11,481 nt of DNA from Phenylobacterium sp. (lineage in GTDB: Bacteria > Pseudomonadota > Alphaproteobacteria > Caulobacterales > Caulobacteraceae): contig JAHUZY010000361.1 in the NCBI GenBank assembly GCA_019264505.1, forward strand, positions 1 through 11,481, written 5' to 3'. Position numbers and translations under genes: made by a program. Positions 5,652-11,481 of the stretch are shown in pieces. Position 1 is the first letter of the stretch, and every line of letters starts with the position of its first letter. The notes under the pieces were generated by a model. It saw only the letters and a list, made by a program, of their open reading frames with translations, had not been told where the DNA came from and searched no databases.

Positions 5652-6869
5652 TCAGCCCTGCCGCTTGAACGGCAGCACCTTCCCGCCCTCGCGCAGCTGG
5701 TCGAGATGGTTGCTCCACCACTTGGCCATTTTTACGCGCTCATCCCAGTGCGCCCCCCGGTGGTAGGCGGCGCGGACGCTGTCACTGTCGCCATGGGCCA
5801 AGGCGCGCTCGATAGCGTCCGGGTTCCACTTCCCAGACTCGTTCAGAAGCGTGCTGGCCATCGACCGAAAGCCGTGCGCGGTCATCTCATCGACGCCATA
5901 GCCCATGCGGCGCAGAGCCGCGTTCAGGGTGTTCTCCGACATGGGACGCAGGGGCGTGCGCACCGAGGGGAAGACATAGCGGCCTCCACCCGTCAGTTCC
6001 TCGACCGCCTTCAGGATCGCCACGGACTGAGCCGAGAGGGGGACGGCATGTTCGCGGTTCATCTTCATGCGGCTGCCAGGGATACGCCACACCGCGCCGG
6101 CGAGATCGATCTCGCTCCATTCCGCCATTCGAAGCTCCCCAGGGCGGACGAAGACATGGGGCGCAAGCTGCAAAGCCCACTTCGTGGTGGGCAGGCCATC
6201 AAAGCCATCTATGGCGCGGAGAAGGCCGCCTACCCCCTCTGGGTCGAGGATCGCGGCATGGTGCTTCACCTTCGGCGAGATCAGCGCGCCTTGGAGATCA
6301 GCGGCAATGTTGCGGCTGGCGCGGGTAGTCGCCACGGCATAACGGAAGACGCGGCCCGAAAAGGCCAGCAGGCGATTGGCGGTCTCATGTCGGCCGGATA
6401 GCTCCACCTTCTTCAGCACCGCCAGCAACTCGTACGGCTCGATCTCGGCAATAGGGCGCGATCCAAGGGCCGGCTCCAGCTGCGCCAGGAGCCACTTGGC
6501 CTTGTCAGTGGTGATGGCCTTCAGCCCTTCCCGCGACCGCTTGTCGATCAGCTCATCAGCGATGGCCTTGAAGGTATTGGCCGCACCAACTGAGGCGGCG
6601 ATGGCCGCGCGCTTCTTTTCGAAAGAGGGATTGAACCCGGCGGCGACCATCTTTCGCGCCTCTCCCCGGCGCTCGCGCGCGTCCTTCAGCCCAACATCGG
6701 GATAGCGGCCAAGCGCCAGCGCCTGCTCCTTTCCCAAATGCCGATACTTCAGCCGCCACAGCTTGCCGCCAGACGGGTTCACCAGCAGGAACAGGCCACC
6801 ACCGTCGAACAGCTTGTAAGCCTTGGCGGCGGGCTTGGCGGCGCGGATCGCGGCGTCTGAGAGGGCCAT
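5652..6869 (-). CDS. P4-type tyrosine integrase (DUF4102 arm domain)
   Basis: The 405-residue product is a genomic-island integrase. The N-terminal arm-binding domain reads MALSDAAIRAAKP, then KLFDGGGLFLLVNPSGGKLW and LGRYPDVGLKDAR, which is the classic DUF4102 pattern. A core-binding region spans about 100-185. Catalytic residues visible are R242 (FVRPGELR), K269, H332-G-F-R335 (TAHGFR), H359 (ALAHG) and nucleophile Y369 (AAYHRG). Length fits the family. The frame stays open to 6911, but the ATG at 6869 is chosen because MALSDAAIRAAKP is where the family begins and GGAG lies about 10 bp upstream. Its promoter end faces the tRNA-Leu, so this enzyme most likely catalysed insertion of the island at the tRNA 3' end. 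A repeat cluster abuts the start. Confidence 0.93.
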   Translation of the reverse strand: MALSDAAIRAAKPAAKAYKLFDGGGLFLLVNPSGGKLWRLKYRHLGKEQALALGRYPDVGLKDARERRGEARKMVAAGFNPSFEKKRAAIAASVGAANTFKAIADELIDKRSREGLKAITTDKAKWLLAQLEPALGSRPIAEIEPYELLAVLKKVELSGRHETANRLLAFSGRVFRYAVATTRASRNIAADLQGALISPKVKHHAAILDPEGVGGLLRAIDGFDGLPTTKWALQLAPHVFVRPGELRMAEWSEIDLAGAVWRIPGSRMKMNREHAVPLSAQSVAILKAVEELTGGGRYVFPSVRTPLRPMSENTLNAALRRMGYGVDEMTAHGFRSMASTLLNESGKWNPDAIERALAHGDSDSVRAAYHRGAHWDERVKMAKWWSNHLDQLREGGKVLPFKRQG

Positions 6870-6870
6870 C

Positions 6871-6922
6871 TGGGGGTATCTCCGAACATCCCATCCGAGG
6901 GATACCCCCACTCATACCCCCA
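6871..6922. repeat. Inverted and direct ATACCCCCA repeats at the integrase start
   Basis: TGGGGGTATC at 6871-6880 and GATACCCCCA at 6901-6910 are a perfect 10-bp inverted pair with a 20-bp spacer. A third copy, ATACCCCCA, follows in direct orientation around 6914-6922. The first copy sits just upstream of the integrase ATG. Multiple short copies between an integrase gene and its tRNA target are typical of arm-type binding sites recognised by the DUF4102 domain; binding here could also repress the integrase gene. That is inference from position and family. Confidence 0.55.
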
Positions 6923-7036
6923 GCTTCGCCCGATCAGAGGCGAACATAGGCGCTCAGCGGCGGCCCTCATTCGCCTCAATATACCTGATTTCTATGGAGT
7001 TTCCCACTCAACCACGAACCTGTGCGAACAGGCCGG

Positions 7037-7064
7037 TGGTGCCCCCGGTCGGACTCGAACCGAC
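7037..7064 (-). other. Probable island attachment site in the tRNA-Leu 3' half
   Basis: The T-arm and acceptor 3' strand of tRNA-Leu, including the encoded CCA, face the P4-type integrase gene. Integrases of this family commonly recombine within this part of a tRNA gene and leave the tRNA intact at one junction. The tRNA here is complete, as expected for the junction next to the integrase. The partner copy is not within the window, and the exact core cannot be drawn from one junction. Confidence 0.5.
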
Positions 7065-7121
7065 ACACCTTGCGGTACCGCATTTTGAGTGCGGCGCGTC
7101 TACCAATTCCACCACAGGGGC
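7037..7121 (-). tRNA. tRNA-Leu (anticodon CAA)
   Basis: Read on the minus strand, the 85-nt gene has an acceptor stem GCCCCTG pairing with CGGGGGC (one G-T pair), then discriminator A and an encoded CCA. The D-arm reads GGTGGAATTGGTAGACGC. The anticodon stem CCGCA/TGCGG closes the loop CTCAAAA, giving anticodon CAA for codon UUG. A long class II variable arm (ACC-GCAA-GGT hairpin) follows, and then the T-arm GTCGG-TTCGAGT-CCGAC. The long variable arm together with the CAA anticodon marks it as leucine. It is intact and should be functional; its 3' end faces the island integrase. Confidence 0.97.
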
Positions 7122-7132
7122 CACAGCTGCTG

Positions 7133-7160
7133 GTTACACCGGGTCACGGGCCTCGCGCAA
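7133..7160 (-). promoter_or_regulatory. Possible tRNA-Leu promoter
   Basis: On the minus strand, TTGCGC (7155-7160) and TGTAAC (7133-7138) are separated by 16 bp, and the second box ends about 11 bp before the mature tRNA 5' end at 7121. The -35 match is partial and the -10 match modest, so this is only the best candidate by eye. Confidence 0.3.
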
Positions 7161-7247
7161 TCCGCGCTCAAGGCATGCCACGCGGGGAGTCTCAATTGCG
7201 CCGATAGGCCAGCAGGTCGAGAGCCGGACCGGCCTTCAACCTTCGCC

Positions 7248-7430
7248 CTAGGCCGCACCCATGTCCGGTGAGACATCCGCCGCGAGCATGGCCGCACCCC
7301 TGTCGGTGAGATTTGCAAAGAAGCGCTCGAAGGCCCGGCCCTTGAAGGATTCTCTCGAACGCGCCCGCTGACTGAGGCTGAGCAGCAGGAAGCGTTTGAG
7401 CGTCTCTGCACGATCGGCCAGGACCGTCTC
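7248..7430 (-). pseudogene. Coding-looking fragment without a start codon
   Basis: In the 332-bp stretch between the sulfatase stop and the tRNA, one minus-strand frame reads about 60 residues before a TAG at 7248-7250. It contains ETVLADRAETLKRFLLLSL, then SQRARSRESFKGRAFERFF, then ANLTDRGAAMLAADV. The helical, amphipathic look and third-position GC resemble real protein. However, no ATG, GTG or TTG opens this frame downstream of the sulfatase stop; a nearby ATG at about 7434 is out of frame by one base. It may be the remnant of a longer gene, or a frameshifted one. I do not recognise the family. The remaining 126 bp between it and the tRNA shows only the possible tRNA promoter. Confidence 0.3.
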
Positions 7431-7453
7431 GCATCCTGTTGCCCCTTTCGGAG

Positions 7454-9736
7454 CTACTGCCGGGCCATTTCCATGCGAGCCTGGGCCGCGTTTTCAGCGC
7501 TCGCGCGGCTGCCGAGTTCGATATCGACCTGGTGAAGGGCGCCGCTGAAGGGGAAGGGACCGTCGTAGCGGTCGGACACCTGCAATCCGTGGTCCTGGCC
7601 GACGCTCGCGCCGACAGAGCTCATCATCGTCATCATGAGCGGCAGTTCGACCTGGCCGCAGGCTTCGCCATCGATGGCGAGCGTCAGCACGCCTGTGGGG
7701 CCTTTGACCCGGCGAAGATGCACCGACAGGACCGCCGGGCCTGCCGGGACCTCACGCTGGGACTCAACGATCGTATGCTCTCCGAAGGCGTTGTAGTCCA
7801 CGACCAGACGCCGACCCTGTACAAAGATGCTCATGCCGGAGTTCGCATTTCCTGTGGCGTAGAGCACGCCCTCGTCGTCGGCGGCGCGTGTGACTGACGC
7901 CGCCAGGTCCCAGGCCATACCGCCGGGACTCGGCGTCGCAGCGACTGGCAGCGGGGTCATCGGCGGCCGGTAGAGGTAGCGCCGGTCCTTGCGGTGAACG
8001 GAGCGGTCGTTCGGCTGCGGCCGGAACAGCTCTATGGTCCGGTCGTCCAGGGGCAACACGCCGTGACGCTCCGCCTCCTGCCACCATAGCGCCACGATCT
8101 GGGCGAGGCGCTCGGGCTCCGTCTCGGCCAAGTCGTTACATTCGGACGCGTCAACCTCGAGGTCGTAGAGCTCCCAGCGATCATCATCGAAGGGGGCGCC
8201 CTTCTGGTGGCGCGCGACAGCTTTCCACCAGCGCCCGTCGAGTTCCGCGACCAGCGCCCGCGACCCCGCCATCTCGAAGTACTGCAGGCGATTGGACGCA
8301 GGCGCGTCGGGCGCGTCGAGTACGTGCGCGAATGAATGGCCGGTCACCGGCAGCTGCGGCCGGCCTTGAAAAATGTCCGGCGGCGTCACGCCGAGCAGCT
8401 CATAGAGGGTCGGGACGATGTCGGCCACGTTGACGAACTGCCGCCGCAGCCCGCCGCACTGCGCGTCGTCGATACCGGCGGGCCAATGCACGATCATGGG
8501 GACGTGGACGCCGCCCTCGTGGGTGTTCTGCTTGTACCATTTAAACGGTGAGTTGCCGCACTGCGCCCAGCCCCAGGGATAGTTCGTGTGGCTGTGCGGG
8601 CCGCCGATTTCATCCAGGCGTTTCACCGCCTCATCAGGCGACTCCAGGATCCCGTTGAAGAACTTCATTTCGTGCAGCACGCCGAGCGGCCCGCCTTCCT
8701 GGGAGGCGCCATTGTCGGTGAGCACCAGGAGGATCGTGTTCTCCAGTTCGCCCATGCCGCGCAGGCCTTCGACGAGACGGCCAATCTGGGCATCGGTGTG
8801 ATCAAGGAAGGCTGCAAAGGCCTCCTGCAGGCGGCAGGCGAGAGCCCGCTCATTCTCCGAGAGCTCTTCCCAGGGCTTCACGCCGGGATTGCGCGGCGCG
8901 AGCTGCGTTCCGGGCGGGACCACGCCGAGTTCGAGTTGGCGCTCGTACCAGCGCTGTCGGATGACGTCCCAGCCCTCGTCGTAGCGGCCACGGTACTTGT
9001 CGAGCCAGGCCTGCGGCGCCTGGTGCGGGGCGTGCGTGGCGCCGAAGGGCAGATAGGCGAAGAAAGGCCGGTCAGGACGGACGCAGCGGGCGTCGTTGAT
9101 CATCGTGAGGAGCTGATCCACCAGGTCCTCGCTGAGGTGATAGCCCTCGTCGGCCGTCGCCGGCGCGGGGACATGGTGGTTGTCGATCACCAGTTCAGGA
9201 GTGAACTGATCCGTCTCGCCCTCAAGGAAGCCATAGAAGCGGTCGAAGCCACGCCCGAGGGGCCACTGGTCGAACGGGCCCGCGGCCGAGTTCTCCTGGG
9301 TGGGCGCGAGATGCCACTTCCCGGTGCAGAAGGTCACATAGCCCTGGGCTTTGAGCACCTCAGCGACCGTGGCCGCGTTGTTGGAGATGTGGCCGAGCTG
9401 GTGCGGGAAGCCGGTGCGGAAGTTCGAAACGTGGCGCATGCCGACGGCATGCTGGGCCCGGCCCGTGAGCAGCGAGGCCCGCGTCGGCGAGCACAGCGGG
9501 GTGACGTGGAAATTGGTGAACCTGAGGCCGTTCGCCGCAAGCGCGTCGATATTCGGCGTCTCAATGTCCGAGCCGTAGCAGCCGAACTGCGCGAAACCCG
9601 TGTCGTCGAGCAACACGACGATGACGTTGGGCGCTGACTCACCGGGGTGCGGACGCTCCTGGAAGTGAGGTTCGGAATCCTCGAGCGTACGGCCGATCTT
9701 TCCCTCGAAGCCCGGCACGGCAGTCGGACTGGTCAT
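7454..9736 (-). CDS. Arylsulfatase (type I, formylglycine-dependent), AtsA-like
   Basis: The 760-residue product should hydrolyse sulfate esters. The sulfatase signature PLCSPTRASLLTGR holds the cysteine (near residue 82) that becomes formylglycine, in the C-x-P-x-R context. Other active-site elements are the metal-binding DD in VVLLDDTGF, GKWHL (Lys and His), THAPH, DNG in LVLTDNGAS, and the KWYKQNTHEGG segment. The C-terminal third (from about 560) lacks these and forms a beta-rich extension, so the protein is longer than Pseudomonas AtsA and nearer in size to the mycobacterial AtsA/AtsD group. No signal peptide is apparent, suggesting a cytoplasmic enzyme. The ATG at 9736 is preferred over an in-frame TTG two codons upstream because GGGGGA lies about 6 bp before it. 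No maturase gene is visible nearby. Substrate unknown. Confidence 0.92.
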   Translation of the reverse strand: MTSPTAVPGFEGKIGRTLEDSEPHFQERPHPGESAPNVIVVLLDDTGFAQFGCYGSDIETPNIDALAANGLRFTNFHVTPLCSPTRASLLTGRAQHAVGMRHVSNFRTGFPHQLGHISNNAATVAEVLKAQGYVTFCTGKWHLAPTQENSAAGPFDQWPLGRGFDRFYGFLEGETDQFTPELVIDNHHVPAPATADEGYHLSEDLVDQLLTMINDARCVRPDRPFFAYLPFGATHAPHQAPQAWLDKYRGRYDEGWDVIRQRWYERQLELGVVPPGTQLAPRNPGVKPWEELSENERALACRLQEAFAAFLDHTDAQIGRLVEGLRGMGELENTILLVLTDNGASQEGGPLGVLHEMKFFNGILESPDEAVKRLDEIGGPHSHTNYPWGWAQCGNSPFKWYKQNTHEGGVHVPMIVHWPAGIDDAQCGGLRRQFVNVADIVPTLYELLGVTPPDIFQGRPQLPVTGHSFAHVLDAPDAPASNRLQYFEMAGSRALVAELDGRWWKAVARHQKGAPFDDDRWELYDLEVDASECNDLAETEPERLAQIVALWWQEAERHGVLPLDDRTIELFRPQPNDRSVHRKDRRYLYRPPMTPLPVAATPSPGGMAWDLAASVTRAADDEGVLYATGNANSGMSIFVQGRRLVVDYNAFGEHTIVESQREVPAGPAVLSVHLRRVKGPTGVLTLAIDGEACGQVELPLMMTMMSSVGASVGQDHGLQVSDRYDGPFPFSGALHQVDIELGSRASAENAAQARMEMARQ

Positions 9737-9754
9737 GCGCAATCCCCCACTGGG

Positions 9755-9769
9755 TAGGTCTAGAACCTA
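9755..9769. promoter_or_regulatory. Possible operator upstream of the sulfatase
   Basis: TAGGT and ACCTA at 9755-9759 and 9765-9769 form an inverted repeat around a 5-bp centre, about 20 bp from the sulfatase start codon. The size and position suit a dimeric repressor site, but no regulator gene lies beside the sulfatase in the window and arms of five bases may be chance. Confidence 0.3.
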
Positions 9770-10004
9770 TGTTTTGGCATTCTGCGTGCCAGCTTAATGA
9801 GCGCCATCGGACCGGGCAACGATATTCGTTCGCGGAATGACGGCGGCTCGGATCTTCCAGCTAACCGCGGCATGCTGGCCTGCCCCGTCGGCCCTGGGGT
9901 GAGACAATCTGCCCGAGCACGTCGAAGCAAAGCCGCCTCAACCAGCGGGTCGCGGCCGTAATCGAAAAGCAGGGGGCTTGCGCCTGGGCGACCTGGGTCG
10001 TAAC

Positions 10005-10019
10005 TGATAATCGTTCTCA
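10005..10019 (+). promoter_or_regulatory. Fur box overlapping the feoAB promoter
   Basis: TGATAATCGTTCTCA matches the 7-1-7 Fur consensus TGATAAT-n-ATTATCA at 12 of 14 positions. It lies about 60 bp before the feoA start, and GATAAT within it could also serve as the -10 element. Fur with ferrous iron would then block transcription when iron is plentiful. In alphaproteobacteria the regulator could be Fur itself or a related protein such as Irr, but the match is Fur-like. Confidence 0.72.
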
Positions 10020-10080
10020 TCGACACAGGCTCGCAGTTGCGCGAAGCGCCGTCGCCCGCCCTTCCCACCGGGACCCTGCC

Positions 10081-10413
10081 ATGGACGACTCCTATCCCCA
10101 TCCGACATCAGCCCCTGCCCAGGCGCTCGCGCCCGGCGAGGTGCGGCTGAGCCAGGCGCGGGTTGGGGATCGCGGGATCATCGGCGCGGTCGGCGCCCCG
10201 GACGCCCAGGGGCGGGGCGGGTTGGACGCTCATGAACTGGAGCGTCGTCTGCTGGAGCTCGGCTTCGTCGAGGGCGCCGCGCTTGAGGTGATCCATGAAG
10301 GCGCCATCGGCCATGATCCCATCGCCGTGCGCCTGGACGACATGCGGGTGGCCCTGCGCCGCAAGGACGCCGTCGACATTGTCCTTCGCCTCACCCCGGA
10401 GGCGGCCCAGTGA
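10081..10413 (+). CDS. feoA: Ferrous iron transport accessory protein FeoA
   Basis: The 110-residue product carries a FeoA (SH3-like) domain: VRLSQARVGDRGIIGAV, then RRLLELGFVEGAALEV around residues 55-70, then AIGHDPIAVRLDDMRVALRR. These correspond to the L-x-x-L-G-x-x-x-G-x-x-v core and the DP-i-x-v/i-x-l strand of the family. The first 18 residues are Pro/Ala-rich and lie outside the domain. A loop (GAPDAQGRGGLDAH) lengthens the protein beyond the usual 75-85 residues. FeoA is a small cytoplasmic protein thought to assist FeoB. It precedes feoB, with the TGA stop overlapping the feoB GTG start, and a Fur box lies upstream. A weak GGGA precedes the ATG. Confidence 0.9.
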   Translation: MDDSYPHPTSAPAQALAPGEVRLSQARVGDRGIIGAVGAPDAQGRGGLDAHELERRLLELGFVEGAALEVIHEGAIGHDPIAVRLDDMRVALRRKDAVDIVLRLTPEAAQ

Positions 10414-11481
10414 GCACCGCGACCGCCCGCATCGCCCTGGTCGGCAATCCCAATTCCGGCAAGACCGCCCTGTTCAACGCCCTGACCGGCAGCCACCAGA
10501 AGGTGGCCAACTATGCCGGCGTGACGGTGGAGAAGAAGGAAGGGACCATCACCACCGCCAGCGGCCGAACCGTCTCGGTGCTGGACCTGCCCGGCACCTA
10601 TTCCCTGCGCGCCCGCAGCCCGGACGAGGCCGTGACCCGCGACGCGATCCTTGGCCAGCTGAAGGGGGAGACCCCGCCCGACGTGGTGGTCTGCGTGGCC
10701 GACGCCACCAATCTGCGCCTGGTGCTGCGCCTGATCCTTGAACTGCGTCAGGTGGGCCGGCCCATGGTGCTGGCGCTCAACATGTTCGACATCGCCCAGC
10801 GCCAGGGCCTGCGCATCGACCTGGAGGGGCTGGCCCGCGACATCGGCGCGCCGATCGTCACCACCGTGGCCACCCGCAGGCGCGGCATTGAGGACCTGGT
10901 CGCCCAGATCGAAGCCAAGGTCGAGGCCCTCGCCAGCGCCGGCGCCCTGGAGGCGGCCAACACCTGGCATGAACCGACGCCCGCGGAAATCCGCCAGGCC
11001 CATGCCGAAGCCCAGCGGATCATGAAGGCCCATGTCCGGCCGGCCGAACGCCCCGACACCCTGACCGGCAAGATCGACGGGGTGCTGCTGCATCCGGTCG
11101 CGGGGCTGGCCATTCTGCTGTCTCTGCTGTTTGTCATGTTCCAGGCGGTGTTCGCCTGGGCCGGGCCGCTGATGGACGGGATCGAGGGCGGCATCGGCGC
11201 CCTGGGCGGCCTGGTGGCCACGGTCCTGCCGGACGGGCTGCTGCAGAGCCTGATCGTCGATGGCCTGATCGCCGGCGTCGGCAGCGTGCTGGTCTTCCTG
11301 CCGCAGATTCTGATCCTGTTCCTATTCATCATCCTCCTGGAAGACTTCGGCTACATGGCCAGGGCCGCCTTCCTGATGGACAGGATCATGGGCGGGGCCG
11401 GCCTGCACGGCCGGGCCTTCATTCCCCTGCTGTCGTCCTTCGCCTGCGCCATCCCCGGCGTCATGGCCCCCCGGGTGATCG
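10410..11481 (+). CDS. feoB: Ferrous iron transporter FeoB (partial, 3' end missing)
   Basis: The visible 357 residues cover the N-terminal G domain and the first membrane helices of FeoB, which imports Fe2+ across the inner membrane. The GTPase motifs are G1 GNPNSGKT (12-19), G2 in YAGVTVEKKEG, G3 DLPGTYSL, G4 NMFD, and a G5-like VATRRRGIEDL. After a helical linker the first membrane segment is LLHPVAGLAILLSLLFVMF. Next come VFLPQILILFLFIILLEDFG and YMARAAFLMDRIM, then the conserved PLLSSFACAIPGVMAPR, part of the transport pore with its cysteine. The start is GTG at 10410, overlapping the feoA stop (GTGA); the G domain begins eight residues later, as expected. Translation is probably coupled to feoA and iron-controlled through the upstream Fur box. 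Confidence 0.96.
   Translation, partial: MSTATARIALVGNPNSGKTALFNALTGSHQKVANYAGVTVEKKEGTITTASGRTVSVLDLPGTYSLRARSPDEAVTRDAILGQLKGETPPDVVVCVADATNLRLVLRLILELRQVGRPMVLALNMFDIAQRQGLRIDLEGLARDIGAPIVTTVATRRRGIEDLVAQIEAKVEALASAGALEAANTWHEPTPAEIRQAHAEAQRIMKAHVRPAERPDTLTGKIDGVLLHPVAGLAILLSLLFVMFQAVFAWAGPLMDGIEGGIGALGGLVATVLPDGLLQSLIVDGLIAGVGSVLVFLPQILILFLFIILLEDFGYMARAAFLMDRIMGGAGLHGRAFIPLLSSFACAIPGVMAPRVI

Larger units (their letters stand above)
1..7064. mobile_element. Integrase-proximal part of a genomic island in tRNA-Leu
   Basis: A P4-type integrase gene begins about 170 bp from the 3' end of a tRNA-Leu gene and is transcribed away from it. That is the usual layout of a tRNA-inserted genomic island. 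All genes from the tRNA to the left edge share the minus strand and are accessory in type: two tyrosine recombinases, an AlpA-like protein, an HTH/zinc protein, an unknown protein and a restriction-modification cluster. Sulfatase and iron-uptake genes start on the other side of the tRNA. The right boundary is placed inside the 3' half of the tRNA; the exact crossover is not visible. No second copy of the tRNA 3' end was seen in the window, so the left boundary lies outside. Island status is inferred from gene content and layout. Confidence 0.72.
9737..10080. other. Divergent intergenic region between sulfatase and feoA
   Basis: This 344-bp region must contain promoters for both the leftward sulfatase and the rightward feoAB. 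It holds an inverted repeat near the sulfatase start (9755-9769), a 13-bp palindrome AACGATATTCGTT at 9818-9830 of unknown role, and a Fur-box match near feoA. A leftward reading frame covers most of it, but its beginning overlaps the Fur box and it resembles no known protein, so it is not annotated as a gene. Confidence 0.6.

Noticed and set aside
5658..5675. CTGCCG/CGGCAG hairpin at the end of the P4-type integrase as a terminator
   Set aside because: It lies within the coding end and no T-run follows on the minus strand.
5643..6401. 252-codon plus-strand frame opposite the P4-type integrase
   Set aside because: The integrase frame contains all catalytic residues; the opposite frame has no recognisable features.
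7019..7032. CCTGT/ACAGG hairpin just beyond the tRNA 3' end as a terminator
   Set aside because: The stem has five pairs without a T-run, so it cannot be supported as a terminator.
7192..7434. 80-codon minus-strand frame with an ATG after the sulfatase
   Set aside because: Its composition (Cys, Gly, Arg-rich) looks like an out-of-frame shadow of the more protein-like fragment at 7248-7430.
8588..9637. 349-codon frame opposite the sulfatase
   Set aside because: It lies antisense to the well-supported sulfatase, whose active-site motifs fix the true strand and frame.
9760..10101. Leftward 113-codon frame in the sulfatase-feoA gap
   Set aside because: Its start region overlaps the Fur box and the feoA start, there is no good ribosome site, and the product resembles no family.
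10230..11093. 287-codon frame opposite feoA/feoB
   Set aside because: It is antisense to two clear iron-uptake genes; Gly/His/Gln-rich composition is typical of the reverse strand of GC-rich genes.
1..11481. CRISPR array
   Set aside because: No regularly spaced repeats with unique spacers were found; the short repeats present are too few and too close.

Overview
The window reads as a piece of an alphaproteobacterial chromosome. Codons are GC-rich, tRNA-Leu carries an encoded CCA, and the Fur-boxed feoAB and AtsA-type sulfatase fit a Caulobacterales-like host, although genus is a guess. It divides into two parts at a tRNA-Leu(CAA) gene (minus strand, 7037-7121).

Left part (1 to about 7040) is the integrase-proximal end of a genomic island inserted at the 3' end of the tRNA. 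Every gene here lies on the minus strand. Reading away from the tRNA there are: a P4-type tyrosine integrase (5652-6869) with an inverted/direct repeat cluster just upstream; an unrecognised 213-residue protein (4961-5602); a 54-residue AlpA/excisionase-like HTH protein (4689-4853) preceded by tandem 10-bp repeats; an HTH plus zinc-ribbon protein (4189-4677); a second, unrelated tyrosine recombinase (3092-4192) that overlaps it by ATGA; and a three-gene restriction-modification cluster. That cluster holds a short SAM-binding methylase-like protein with no NPPY motif (2215-2868), an Eco57I-like N6-adenine methylase with NPPY (626-2218), and a GIY-YIG-like/helicase restriction protein that runs off the left edge (1-629). 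The three are linked by stop/start overlaps, so they are probably made together. Parts of the methylase genes look more AT-rich by eye than the right-hand chromosomal genes, consistent with transfer. The far attachment site is not in the window.

Right part (about 7122 to 11481) looks like host chromosome. It has a coding-looking fragment without a start codon (7248-7430), a 760-residue arylsulfatase (7454-9736, minus), a 344-bp divergent intergenic region with a good Fur-box match, and the ferrous iron uptake pair feoA-feoB (plus strand, GTGA overlap; feoB runs off the right edge).

The most interesting biology is the restriction-modification cluster, with two methylase-fold proteins of which only one has the catalytic motif, placed next to its own recombinase module inside an island that has a second integrase. 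I do not see proof of an entirely new system; the pieces belong to recognisable families in a less common arrangement.
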